64,000 nucleotides of DNA from Firmicutes bacterium HGW-Firmicutes-7 (GCA_002841375.1 PGZO01000017.1:1-64000); one strand, 5' to 3'. Numbered from the stretch's first letter, positions 1 to 7,987 are shown. A program made the numbers and translations. Notes: generated by a model from the sequence alone, not told the origin.

Positions 1-54
1 CCTTTAGTCTGACAGTGTGATGTAACCTATACCCGAAAAATTGACTGTAAGTCC

Positions 55-96
55 AAAAAAGGAACTGCTACACAACTTGCGTTGTGCAACAGCCCC
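55..96 (-). terminator. Strong hairpin terminator reading leftward
   Basis: On the minus strand the sequence forms a 16-bp stem (61-76 with 81-96, including G-U pairs) closed by a GCAA tetraloop and followed by six U residues (55-60). The tRNA-Pro gene at 6218-6290 also points left, and the element at 187-6235 is inserted directly behind it. This hairpin is therefore probably the original terminator of that tRNA transcript, now separated from it by about 6 kb. The 5' side also resembles ends of some insertion sequences, but no transposase or second end is visible. Confidence 0.6.
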
Positions 97-186
97 TTTG
101 CTTATTGCAATAATAACATATAAATAAAATGGCTTTCAAAATGGCTGTCAAGCATTAGGACAAAGCGTATTAAACCCTTGGTTATC

Positions 187-206
187 AACACAAGAGAAGG
201 GACTCG
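187..206 (+). repeat. Left attachment repeat of the tRNA-Pro island
   Basis: This 20-bp sequence (aacacaagagaagggactcg) is identical to 6216-6235, where it forms the last 18 nt of the tRNA-Pro gene plus 2 bp of flank. The flanks diverge at once on both sides. An exact copy of a tRNA 3' end about 6.03 kb away, with a tyrosine recombinase gene between, is the usual footprint of site-specific integration. It marks the outer end of the island. Confidence 0.9.
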
Positions 207-461
207 TTCTATAGAGGTATATATTTGAATAGGTTCTTTTGGGCGATTTTTTTGACTGCGGGTGCTCAGACGCCCAAGGCTTTTCTAGTTGCAAAATAAT
301 TTTATAGGATGTTTCCATTTCCATGGTGATTTCCGTTCATTTCCGTTTTATGAAATAAGGCTGAAAAAGAGGGTAATGCAGAGAAAATTAAGCCGCATTT
401 AAGTGCAACAGAAAAAAACAGTGATTAAGAATAAATATGCAAATGAAAGTGAGGTAATTAC
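207..461. other. Left end of island, non-coding with short repeats
   Basis: No credible gene is seen. There is a wide inverted repeat (tgggcg at 240-245 with cgccca at 271-276) and two copies of atttccgtt in direct orientation at 329-337 and 339-347, a 10-bp period. Further ttcc motifs lie at 312-322. Phased short repeats close to an att site could be arm-type binding sites for the recombinase or its accessory factor; this is inference. Confidence 0.35.
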
Positions 462-642
462 GTGAGCTACAATGCAATGAAGCTAAATAGTATTAGAAAA
501 AACGATCTAGAAAAGTGTTAGCTGATATAAAAAAATAAAAATAATCTTTGAAAAATATGAAAAAGAACAACCCCGAAGTATTGAAGAAGTAGCTTTAATC
601 CAATACATAAAGACTCAAAACCAAAAAAATACAGCGGAGTAT
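462..642 (+). pseudogene. Decayed 5' part of a small gene before the recombinase
   Basis: A good ribosome binding site (gaggt, 451-455) precedes GTG at 462, and an open frame runs to a TAG at 519-521. Coding-like sequence then continues in a second frame (about 515-538) and in a third frame from 526, which is the frame of the 643-867 ORF. The frame changes fall in and next to an A-rich run near 527-540, as expected for indels. Read through these shifts, the product would be about 130 residues, charged and helical, of unknown function. It may have been an accessory or regulatory protein of the element. Confidence 0.45.
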
Positions 643-867
643 ATGAATGATCAAGGGTACAATTTAAAAACCGATACATGTTTCAAGACAAAAAAGTATG
701 AATCTAAGGAAATTTCTGAATTAATTAAAGCTCCTTATAATCAAATAAATGCAAGAGAAGTTATCCATTGTTTAGCGAAGCACATTTATTATTTTAATAA
801 AGGTGAAAAAGGGTACAAGGCACTCATTAATGAGATGGAAAGAACTGAAAAAAGGATGGGATTGTAA
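643..867 (+). CDS. Hypothetical 74-residue protein, possibly a gene remnant
   Basis: I do not recognise the product. It is lysine/glutamate-rich and probably helical, with no membrane segment and no cysteine pair typical of zinc ribbons. Its stop codon overlaps the start of the recombinase (TAATG, 1-nt overlap), so the two are probably translationally coupled. The open frame continues upstream without an ATG to about 526, and no ribosome binding site is seen before 643. It is therefore best regarded as the surviving 3' part of the gene that began at 462. A role as accessory or directionality factor is possible from position alone. Confidence 0.4.
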   Translation: MNDQGYNLKTDTCFKTKKYESKEISELIKAPYNQINAREVIHCLAKHIYYFNKGEKGYKALINEMERTEKRMGL

Positions 868-1415
868 TGGCCAAAGTTGATCCTATAAGAGATTTAAACC
901 TATTAAAAGACATTTTAAATAATCTAAGAGAAACCAATATGAGAAATTATATTATGTTCTCTATGGGTGTACATACTGGGCTAAGGATAAGCGATATACT
1001 AACATTCAAGATAGGGGATGTATTAAACCGAGATAAAGTAATCATAAAAGAAAAGAAGACTCAAAAGCCTAAAGAGTTTTCCCTTAATAAGAGACTCCAA
1101 AAGGATATTAAAGAATATGCAGCTGGAAAATATAATGCCGAATATTTAATAAAATCTAGGACTGGTTTCAATAGTCCAATAACTAGAAACCAAGCTTATC
1201 AGATCATACAGAATGTTTCCAAAGAATTTAAAATTGAGAATGTGGGAACCCATACATTAAGAAAAACATTTGCATATCATTACTACATGAAAACAAAAGA
1301 TATAGCGGAGCTTCAAACGATATTAAATCATGCAAATCAAGCAGATACGCTAATGTATATTGGGATATTACAAGAAAAAATAAACAAGAATACATCTGAT
1401 TTTGATTTGTTTTAA
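867..1415 (+). CDS. Stand-alone tyrosine recombinase (YoeC-like integrase)
   Basis: This is a site-specific recombinase of the phage-integrase family reduced to its catalytic domain: 182 residues against 300-400 for full integrases. All catalytic residues are visible: R40 in TGLRISD, a Lys in the beta-hairpin (K62/K64), H129-x-x-R132 in THTLRK, H155 in LNHAN and the nucleophile Y164 in TLMYIG. There is no N-terminal arm- or core-binding domain, which matches the small clostridial and bacilli YoeC-type recombinases. The gene lies near the left att repeat and is the only mobility gene of the island. It most likely integrates the element at the tRNA-Pro 3' end. Confidence 0.9.
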   Translation: MAKVDPIRDLNLLKDILNNLRETNMRNYIMFSMGVHTGLRISDILTFKIGDVLNRDKVIIKEKKTQKPKEFSLNKRLQKDIKEYAAGKYNAEYLIKSRTGFNSPITRNQAYQIIQNVSKEFKIENVGTHTLRKTFAYHYYMKTKDIAELQTILNHANQADTLMYIGILQEKINKNTSDFDLF

Positions 1416-1613
1416 AAATTAGTTAGAAAAATATTGATATAATAAAAATAACCTTGGGTCTAGTTATAGAATAAGGTATAATTTTTAGGATTTACTTGTC
1501 ATATGTGACGTTATGATATAGTATAATATTGTACTTTATGTACTTTCTTAACAACATGATGCAACTTGAAATCCCATTATTTGAGGATAGTGTGGTGAGA
1601 GGAGAAGTATTTT

Positions 1614-4600
1614 ATGCTTACATTTTTAGGAGCAATAGTTACTAGCCTAAGTTTGAATATCGCTACAAGCTTGATTTGGGATGGAAAAATTAAACGTGAT
1701 AATAAAGAACTTATTGAAAAAATCAAACTTCAAATTAGCGAATTTAATCGGAACTATGATAACACAGAAGTAGATACAAACGCTTTTAAAGAGTTTTTTG
1801 ATTCATCTGATGTTATAGATAAAATATATACTAGAGTTTTTAAGACTTATATGGTAGATGCAACATCAATATACGATTTTAAAAAGGATATTGTTACATA
1901 TGCTGTAGATGAGATAAATGAATTTTACTCACAGTATAATAGAAGCATACAAGATGAAACTGTATTTTTTGAATATTTTTCTGACTTAGTGGACGCTTTA
2001 CTAATTATTAGAGAATCTTTGCTAACTCTTAAAGATTCGATTCAATTAGCTATAATAACTGAAAAGATTGATATTACAAAACTTGAACTTATGGAAGAAA
2101 TGAAAGCTGAATTTGAAAAGATGAGGGAAGATAATGTTTTTGCTGAGGATAGAATAAATAGGATAATAGATTTGGTTAGTCTTTATAGATTTTCTGAAGC
2201 AGAGAAAGAAATTTCTGAAATACTTGAGGCGCAAACCCAACTAAGCAAATCGCAAAGAGAATTAGTTTATTATCAGAGGGCGAGAATTTTTATAAATACG
2301 GGAAGACATTCAGAGCTAGAAATGGTATCAATGAAAATCAAAGGTATAAATAATAGTTCGAAATTTATTTCTGAAATTAATTATCATATAGCATGTGCAA
2401 GAAGAGATGATAAGTTATTATATGAGGTACTTGATAACTTCAAAGTACATAAATATTCAGCTGATAAGATATTTTTAAAACATACTAATTTTATTATGTT
2501 ATCAGGGGATTTTCATAAAGTTATTGAAATGATTACTGACGGAGGCGCGTTAAAAGAAGAATTACTTGAGTATCCAGAAGCACACTTTTATTTTGGCAAT
2601 GTATTTTTTAATAAGGGTGAATTTGAAAAGGCATATGAACAATTTAATATTGCATTTGAATTAGATAAGAATATTATTTATAAGTACAATTCGCTTATTT
2701 CTTTTTTTTATTATATTTTTAATAACAAGAATTTTATATCAGGCACGAAAGAATTTTTTGATCTAGTTAAAAGCACTATTGATGAGCTGAAAGAAATAAA
2801 ATATTTAATAGAATATCTTCCAGAAGAAAATATTGTTGGTTATTGGATATCAGTAATAAATCTAATTTCATTGGTTGATCCAAAACAAGCCCTATATGAA
2901 ATTACTGAAATTGATAGAAAGTTAGATAGTAATAGATTAATAAAAAGTATAAAAGCAGATGTTTATTTTAAGAATTATATGGATAATGAAGCTAAAGAAA
3001 TTCTAGAAGAATTATTGGATGATATACCAGTTAATATCATAAATTTATTTACTATTTACACTAAAGAAGAAAATTGGCATGGCATAATTTCAAAATTCGA
3101 ACAAATAGTTGACCAAGAATGTAAAAAACATCCTAGAATTATTATACTATATATTAAAGCTCAAAATATAATTAATGGGTATAAAAGTGTACGTGAGGAT
3201 ATTATTCGATTTTTTGAAATTTACAGCACTGAAATAGTATATACTAGAGATGCGCTTTCAATAGTTTTAGAAAATAGAGATTCTGAATCATTCACAATAA
3301 TATTTGATTACATAAAATTAAACAAAAATGAAATGTATGATTATGAATTGAAATTACATGCAGAAGTTTTAAATAAATACAGGAAGTTTGAAGAATCTAG
3401 AAATTTAATTGAAAATAAAATTCAAGAAAATGAATCGCTGCTAAATATATATATTCAGTCATTCGAAGAACTTGATGAACGATCGGAATATACCAGATAT
3501 GCATACGAAAAAGTTAAGTTTTTTTTTGATAATGGGTGTAGATACAAAAATTTATTGAAATTTAAAATACAATTAGAAATTTTATTAAAGATGCCAAGAA
3601 AAGTAATATCAACACTTGAAGAATATAGAAAAAAATATGGAAGTGATGAATACTTTGCTTATCACTATGTTTTATACAAGTTAGAAAAAAATGAGTATGA
3701 AGGAATTGAAAACGAGGCTGAATGTTTATTAAGCTCTCAAAATACTTCTCTTCATCACCTTGTTGCTGTTCTTAGAGCTAACCAAGGAAATTGGGAAGAG
3801 GCTAAGAGACTTGCATTAAGAGCCTTGTATCTTTCACATGAAAATTTAGGAAAAGAAAACTTAATAAATTATATATCAATATTTTTGTCAAATATTGATA
3901 AGGAACAAGATGAAAATACCGTAGATAGTGCAATTTTAAATTCTGTTATAACATTAAAGCGTAATGATAAAGTAAGAAATATAGCAATCCATAATAGTAA
4001 CATTATAAATGAATCAGGAGAAGTGAAATTTGATTGTGAGAATTTTGGCTCCAATGATTCAATAAGCCTTATTTTATTATCATTAGGAACTAAAGGGGAA
4101 AAAATTAAGATTGATGAAGAAGAATATGAAGTTATAAATATAGGGAATTTATATGCATATTTCCTTAATTTTTGTTATTCAAAATTGCTTGCAGACTTTC
4201 CAGACAATGGATATTTGATTACTAATACCATTCAAATAAACGATGAGGATCCCCTTGTAGAAATGAAAGAAACAATGGCATCGCTTAATGAAAACAAGTA
4301 TAAACAATTAGAAATGTATAATTTTGGAGTTGAGATTGGATTACCAATTTCTTACTTATCAGGCAAAAATATCGACAGTTATTCTGAGATGATAATTTCT
4401 CTTTTAAATCATAAGAATCAATATCTTTATGCTGGCGAAATATCCTTGTATAAAAACAAGAAGTATATTCTTTCATTAAGTGCTATTGTTATTTTAGCTA
4501 CTTTTGGATTACTAGATAAAATTGAACGTATAAAACAAAAATGTATGATAACTTGTGATGTTGAAAAGAGTATTAAAAAAGGTATGAAAGAATCTCAGAA

Positions 4601-5258
4601 ACATGCAAAAATAAACTCGGCAATTATGACACTAAATGAAGATGGCAATTTGAGTGGCTATTTTTACAATGAAAAAGATAAGTGGAATAAAAAAATATTT
4701 TGGACAAATATCTTTCATGCAATATCAAAAATTAATAAAGTTGAAGTTGAAATTGATGATAATAAAATGTATGAAATTCTGGCTGAATATATACTTGATG
4801 AGGATTTGTCATCTATTGAATTAAGTAAAAAAAATGGGGAAATACTTGTTTGCGATGACTTATTTATTAGGAAACTGCATCACACTGTTACTGAAACATT
4901 AAATAATACAAATAGTATTGGCTTTATCGTTTCTGAAGGTTTAGCAACATTAGAAGAGCTAATAGATATTATTTTAAAACTTGTTAGATGTAATTATCTG
5001 TATTCAATAAATGCATTAATAATATACGAATTTTATCAATGGATATTATCTATTAAAGATCAAAAAACTAGGGATATACAATTAGAAAAGCTTAAAGAGA
5101 TTTATAATAATATTCTTGATAGTTATTCAATTATACATTATAGAAACATTCATGAGGAATTTGTTAAAATGTGCATTGTAAATAAATTACCAATTAAATT
5201 GATTTATGAGTTAGTTAAAGAATCTTTTGAATTCAAACCCTTAAATAAGAATATTTAA
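1614..5258 (+). CDS. Membrane-anchored TPR protein with GreAB-C-like and PIN-like domains (predicted conflict effector)
   Basis: A 1214-residue protein with a short hydrophobic N-terminus (residues 1-22), a helical, partly coiled-coil region (25-175), and a long array of TPR-like helical hairpins (about 180-750). A beta-rich segment at 785-850 resembles the C-terminal domain of GreA/GreB factors. A C-terminal alpha/beta region (about 940-1110) has a PIN-like layout: a hydrophobic strand plus helix at 951-970, CDVEKS at 981-986 and VCDD at 1079-1082. This order fits the TPR-GreAB-C-PIN architecture predicted from comparative genomics to act in prokaryotic conflict systems. The first PIN aspartate appears replaced by Ser954, so nuclease activity is uncertain. 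It has its own ribosome binding site (gaggaga before 1614) and is followed by the PD-(D/E)XK gene. The domain calls are by eye. Confidence 0.7.
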   Translation: MLTFLGAIVTSLSLNIATSLIWDGKIKRDNKELIEKIKLQISEFNRNYDNTEVDTNAFKEFFDSSDVIDKIYTRVFKTYMVDATSIYDFKKDIVTYAVDEINEFYSQYNRSIQDETVFFEYFSDLVDALLIIRESLLTLKDSIQLAIITEKIDITKLELMEEMKAEFEKMREDNVFAEDRINRIIDLVSLYRFSEAEKEISEILEAQTQLSKSQRELVYYQRARIFINTGRHSELEMVSMKIKGINNSSKFISEINYHIACARRDDKLLYEVLDNFKVHKYSADKIFLKHTNFIMLSGDFHKVIEMITDGGALKEELLEYPEAHFYFGNVFFNKGEFEKAYEQFNIAFELDKNIIYKYNSLISFFYYIFNNKNFISGTKEFFDLVKSTIDELKEIKYLIEYLPEENIVGYWISVINLISLVDPKQALYEITEIDRKLDSNRLIKSIKADVYFKNYMDNEAKEILEELLDDIPVNIINLFTIYTKEENWHGIISKFEQIVDQECKKHPRIIILYIKAQNIINGYKSVREDIIRFFEIYSTEIVYTRDALSIVLENRDSESFTIIFDYIKLNKNEMYDYELKLHAEVLNKYRKFEESRNLIENKIQENESLLNIYIQSFEELDERSEYTRYAYEKVKFFFDNGCRYKNLLKFKIQLEILLKMPRKVISTLEEYRKKYGSDEYFAYHYVLYKLEKNEYEGIENEAECLLSSQNTSLHHLVAVLRANQGNWEEAKRLALRALYLSHENLGKENLINYISIFLSNIDKEQDENTVDSAILNSVITLKRNDKVRNIAIHNSNIINESGEVKFDCENFGSNDSISLILLSLGTKGEKIKIDEEEYEVINIGNLYAYFLNFCYSKLLADFPDNGYLITNTIQINDEDPLVEMKETMASLNENKYKQLEMYNFGVEIGLPISYLSGKNIDSYSEMIISLLNHKNQYLYAGEISLYKNKKYILSLSAIVILATFGLLDKIERIKQKCMITCDVEKSIKKGMKESQKHAKINSAIMTLNEDGNLSGYFYNEKDKWNKKIFWTNIFHAISKINKVEVEIDDNKMYEILAEYILDEDLSSIELSKKNGEILVCDDLFIRKLHHTVTETLNNTNSIGFIVSEGLATLEELIDIILKLVRCNYLYSINALIIYEFYQWILSIKDQKTRDIQLEKLKEIYNNILDSYSIIHYRNIHEEFVKMCIVNKLPIKLIYELVKESFEFKPLNKNI

Positions 5259-5417
5259 GAAAGTAGTATATTTAAAAAAATATCATTAAAAAAGGAGTTA
5301 AAAGTGATTCAATAAACATAATACCATTGAAAAAAGCGATTTTTGTATCGTTATTAAATTATGGGATTCACAAAACATAAGCTAACAAATAATGTGTAAT
5401 CTAAGAGAGGGATAATT
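5259..5417. other. Short gap between the two island cargo genes
   Basis: The gap of 159 bp holds an AAGGAG site (5292-5297) in front of a micro-ORF of three codons (GTG at 5304), then an AT-rich stretch with a weak hairpin near 5336-5352. No terminator with a U tract is visible, so the two cargo genes could be co-transcribed. Confidence 0.3.
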
Positions 5418-5984
5418 ATGAGAAATGAATTGATAGAGATATTTGAAAAAGCTAATAGAGACTTTCTAGCTCAAGAAATTGATCTATTTCATTCAAAAGT
5501 ATCTGAAAGAGCCTTATGTGGTTCGCTAATGATGCATCTAAAGGATGAAATTTGTAAAACCAGGTTTAGTAATTATAAAGTAGACGTTGAATACAACAGA
5601 AACAAAGGAGACAAGCTTAAAACTATTCAAAAGACTGTTTTAGGACCAGAAGAGAATATAATTCCAATCACCTGTGATTTAATAGTACATAGTCGAGGGA
5701 AAAATGTTAGTCTTGATAATTTAATTGCTGTGGAAATGAAAAAGTCAACGAGACCTCAAGAAGAAAAAGAAAGTGATCGAATGAGATTAAAGCTTCTTAC
5801 TAGTGACAGTTTTGATAATATTTGGTCATATGATGGGACAACTTTACCAGAACATGTCTGCAGATATATGCTAGGGATTTACTATGAAGTTGATTTCGCA
5901 ACCATGAATATTTTGCTTGAGTATTATAAGCAAGGTTCATTATTTTGTACGTATAGTGTCCAAATAGCAACAGAAAACATATGA
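5418..5984 (+). CDS. PD-(D/E)XK nuclease-like protein, second island cargo gene
   Basis: This 188-residue protein shows the core signature of restriction-endonuclease-fold nucleases in the right order and spacing: E30 in SERAL, D87 in CDLIVH after a beta strand, and E106-x-K108 in AVEMKKS. The helix with E30, the strand VDVEYNR (55-61), the D strand and the E-x-K strand make the usual alpha-beta-beta-beta core. Such proteins are mostly annotated as hypothetical. It starts 159 bp after the TPR/PIN-like gene, has its own ribosome binding site (gaggga) and is followed by the island terminator. Because it shares a small island with a predicted conflict protein, a role as nuclease effector is a reasonable inference. 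It could also act in DNA repair or as a modification-dependent nuclease. Confidence 0.65.
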   Translation: MRNELIEIFEKANRDFLAQEIDLFHSKVSERALCGSLMMHLKDEICKTRFSNYKVDVEYNRNKGDKLKTIQKTVLGPEENIIPITCDLIVHSRGKNVSLDNLIAVEMKKSTRPQEEKESDRMRLKLLTSDSFDNIWSYDGTTLPEHVCRYMLGIYYEVDFATMNILLEYYKQGSLFCTYSVQIATENI

Positions 5985-6112
5985 AAGTCAAATAATAATG
6001 TGTCCCCAATATATGATTTCTGTCACGCCTTTCGTGAAAGGTATAAATGGTATTTGGAATCGACGGATTAGAATTGTGAGAAATGTTTAATTAAATGATT
6101 GGGTGTAAGAAT

Positions 6113-6147
6113 AAATATAGGATAGCTTTTGAGCTATCCTATATTTT
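6113..6147 (+). terminator. Terminator of the island cargo operon
   Basis: A perfect 14-bp inverted repeat (6113-6126 with 6133-6146) with a 6-nt loop lies about 130 bp after the PD-(D/E)XK gene and just inside the right att repeat. Only a short T run follows, but the symmetric A/T ends would let it work in both directions, insulating the tRNA side from the cargo. Confidence 0.7.
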
Positions 6148-6165
6148 GGACAATTATTGGACAAT
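6146..6165. repeat. Pair of ttggacaat repeats near the right att site
   Basis: Two direct copies of ttggacaat (6146-6154 and 6157-6165) are spaced 11 bp, about one helical turn, and lie about 50 bp inside the right att repeat. This is a typical position for arm-type recombinase or accessory-factor sites. The same motif was not found at the left end. Confidence 0.35.
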
Positions 6166-6215
6166 ATTGTTTTTTTGAGAGTCATGTAATATATGCTAAA
6201 GCCCTTTAAATACTG

Positions 6216-6235
6216 AACACAAGAGAAGGGACTCG
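6216..6235 (+). repeat. Right attachment repeat inside the tRNA 3' end
   Basis: Identical 20-bp copy of 187-206. Positions 6218-6235 are the T-arm 3' half and acceptor 3' strand of the tRNA-Pro gene, so integration kept the tRNA complete at this junction. Confidence 0.9.
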
Positions 6236-6290
6236 AACCCTCGACCCCTAGACCCCCAGCCTAGTGCTCTACCAACTGAGCCACTCCTGT
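6218..6290 (-). tRNA. tRNA-Pro (anticodon GGG)
   Basis: The 73-nt minus-strand gene folds into a full cloverleaf. The acceptor stem acaggag pairs with ctcttgt, the D stem is gctc/gagc with a ttgg loop, the anticodon stem is ctagg/tctag with loop ctggggg (anticodon GGG), and the T arm has the ttcgagt loop. CCA is not encoded. It would read CCC/CCU. Oddities: the first pair is A-U and the discriminator is G, whereas bacterial tRNA-Pro usually has C1-G72 and A73. Firmicutes often rely on the UGG isoacceptor alone, so this gene may be dispensable and a tolerant integration site. Confidence 0.85.
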
Positions 6291-6335
6291 ATAATTCTAT
6301 CAACTATTAAACTAAATTTTCTGCGACTTGTCAAG

Positions 6336-6524
6336 TCATTTAAATTGATTTAAATGTGGATCATAAACATAACCAATAGATTTAAGCTGTTTATACAAGA
6401 TGTTAATATCTAGATTATAGTACTGACACAACTTATAAATATCCTTAAATTGGTTTCTAAGCTTCATGTTAATCGTACTTAATAAAATATATGGATCTTG
6501 TGGAAGTGAGTTATTGTTTATCAC
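6336..6524 (-). CDS. DUF4250 domain-containing protein
   Basis: This small 62-residue protein matches the DUF4250 pattern: PxDPYxLLSxxNxxLR near the start, a central helix with LCxxxxLD, and a C-terminal IGYxYDxxxNQF (residues 50-61). The function of the family is unknown; it is common in clostridia. The start codon is GTG, with a perfect AAGGAGG seven or eight bases upstream. It is transcribed toward the tRNA-Pro gene. Confidence 0.85.
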   Translation of the reverse strand: MINNNSLPQDPYILLSTINMKLRNQFKDIYKLCQYYNLDINILYKQLKSIGYVYDPHLNQFK

Positions 6525-6691
6525 GTTTTTACCTCCTTAGTCATTCCAGCTTTTCGCCGTCTAATCAAAAGGGTACTTGCTCTCCGTCTTGGTTGCGAGC
6601 TCGGTTAAATAGGTAAAACCTTCTTATATAGTGTACCATAAATAATTATGAATTGGTATGTTCAAATCGAATATGTATTATAATAAAAGTA

Positions 6692-6700
6692 TGGTATAAT
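6692..6700 (+). promoter_or_regulatory. Extended -10 promoter of the MFS gene
   Basis: TGGTATAAT at 6692-6700 is an extended -10 element (TGnTATAAT) 46 bp before the MFS start. The -35 region is weak, which is usual for this promoter type. Confidence 0.5.
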
Positions 6701-6745
6701 ATGTAAACGAAAAGAACTTAAAATTGACAGCATAGGTAGGAGGAA

Positions 6746-7927
6746 ATGGTGAAAATAAGAAGCAATTGTTTGTTATGGGGAAATTTTTACGGGTTTTTTG
6801 TTATGGGGATGATTACGCTTTTTTTAGGATCAAATATGCCTAATATTAGTGAGTTGTATAAGCTTTCATATGCGCAAAGTGGACTAGTACTGTCCTTTTT
6901 TGCAGCCGGGGCTTTGATTTGTGGGTTTATCAGTGGTGTGATGGGGGATGCAATTGGAATGAAACGGGTTCTAGTAATTTCTAATTGTTTGTATGTTATT
7001 GGTATGTTAATAGTTGCCTTGAGTAGCTCAGTTATATTTCTATATTTAGGTGTTTTTATTATTGGTTCAGGTGGTGGGGCATTTGGAACAAGCGTAAATC
7101 TCATTGTAAATGATTTTATTCATGGCGACGGTAGGATTATGAGTTTGTTGCATATGAGCTTTGGAGTTGGGGCATTTATTATACCAATCATTTCAAATAA
7201 AGCACTGGAATTAGGCTTAAATTGGAAGAGTGTTTTGATTTTACTTATTGTTTTAGAATTAGTGAGCTTGGTATTATCTTTAAATATGAAAATACACTTT
7301 CATCGCAAAACTTCTGAGAATAAGATTTTGAATAAGAAAATTTTTAAAAATAAAACGATCTATATTTTTGCAGCAATCTTATTTTTTTATGTTGGCGCAG
7401 AAAACTCAATTAATGGTTGGATTGTAACTTATTTAATAGATGGTCTTGAGTTATCTAAGAGTTTTGCAAATAACGCATTATCAGTATTTTGGATTATAAT
7501 GATGTTTGGTAGATTCATTAACAGCATTATTAGCCAGAAATTTCAAAAAGAAGATATACTATTGTGCTCAAGTATTGGGACTGTAGTAATGATTATAGCT
7601 TTTATTAATAGCACAAATCCTATTCTAATTGTACTTATAATTGCTTTACTTGGATTAATGCTTTCAGGTATCTATCCACTTGCATTTGCAAGTGCAAATC
7701 CTATTATTAAAGGCTCTGGATTGGTAGGGGCTGTGATTACTTCTGGTGGCGCTTTGGGTTCTGTTGCGGTTCCATATATTAGTGGGATCGTTTCTGAGTA
7801 TTCAGGTGTAAGAGGTGTTTTATTCACGATACTAATTGCACTAATTTTGATGACAGTGTTCATCGGAGTAAATAAAAAGTTAAGTACTAAAGCAATCGTT
7901 TCAGAAAATGTTAATTATTCTACGTAG
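6746..7927 (+). CDS. MFS transporter, fucose-permease-like
   Basis: A 393-residue membrane protein with about 12 hydrophobic segments in two halves and a central basic loop (residues 182-200). It shows the GD-x-x-G-x-KR loop 2-3 signature (GDAIGMKR, about residues 67-74) of the major facilitator superfamily. Overall it is closest in feel to the FHS/fucose permease branch, but the substrate cannot be told. The AGGAGG at 6738-6743 is only two bases before the ATG at 6746; the next codon, GTG at 6749, has better spacing and may be the true start. Confidence 0.8.
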   Translation: MVKIRSNCLLWGNFYGFFVMGMITLFLGSNMPNISELYKLSYAQSGLVLSFFAAGALICGFISGVMGDAIGMKRVLVISNCLYVIGMLIVALSSSVIFLYLGVFIIGSGGGAFGTSVNLIVNDFIHGDGRIMSLLHMSFGVGAFIIPIISNKALELGLNWKSVLILLIVLELVSLVLSLNMKIHFHRKTSENKILNKKIFKNKTIYIFAAILFFYVGAENSINGWIVTYLIDGLELSKSFANNALSVFWIIMMFGRFINSIISQKFQKEDILLCSSIGTVVMIIAFINSTNPILIVLIIALLGLMLSGIYPLAFASANPIIKGSGLVGAVITSGGALGSVAVPYISGIVSEYSGVRGVLFTILIALILMTVFIGVNKKLSTKAIVSENVNYST

Positions 7928-7987
7928 CAACTTAGATTTTGACACAATAATCATTAAGATAAAAAAAGTTATTATTATGGAGGCAGT

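Larger units (their letters stand above)
187..6235. mobile_element. Integrated genomic island in tRNA-Pro(GGG)
   Basis: The element spans two perfect 20-bp direct repeats, 187-206 and 6216-6235; the right one lies in the 3' end of an intact tRNA-Pro gene. Inside are a decayed small gene (462-867), a catalytic-domain-only tyrosine recombinase (867-1415), a 1214-residue TPR/PIN-like protein (1614-5258), a PD-(D/E)XK-like protein (5418-5984) and a strong terminator (6113-6147). The cargo is visibly more AT-rich than the flanking chromosome. There are no phage structural, replication or conjugation genes, so this is a minimal island whose only non-mobility cargo is the two-gene unit. Excision would need a recombination directionality factor, which is not recognisable here. 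Confidence 0.85.

Noticed and set aside
57-105. Possible end of an IS1182-like insertion sequence
   Set aside because: The minus-strand hairpin starts GGGGCTGTTGCA, similar to some IS ends, but there is no transposase, no second end and it fits better as the displaced tRNA terminator.
6028-6041. Palindrome cctttcgtgaaagg after the island nuclease gene
   Set aside because: Short, without a T tract or partner copies; not enough to call an operator or a terminator.
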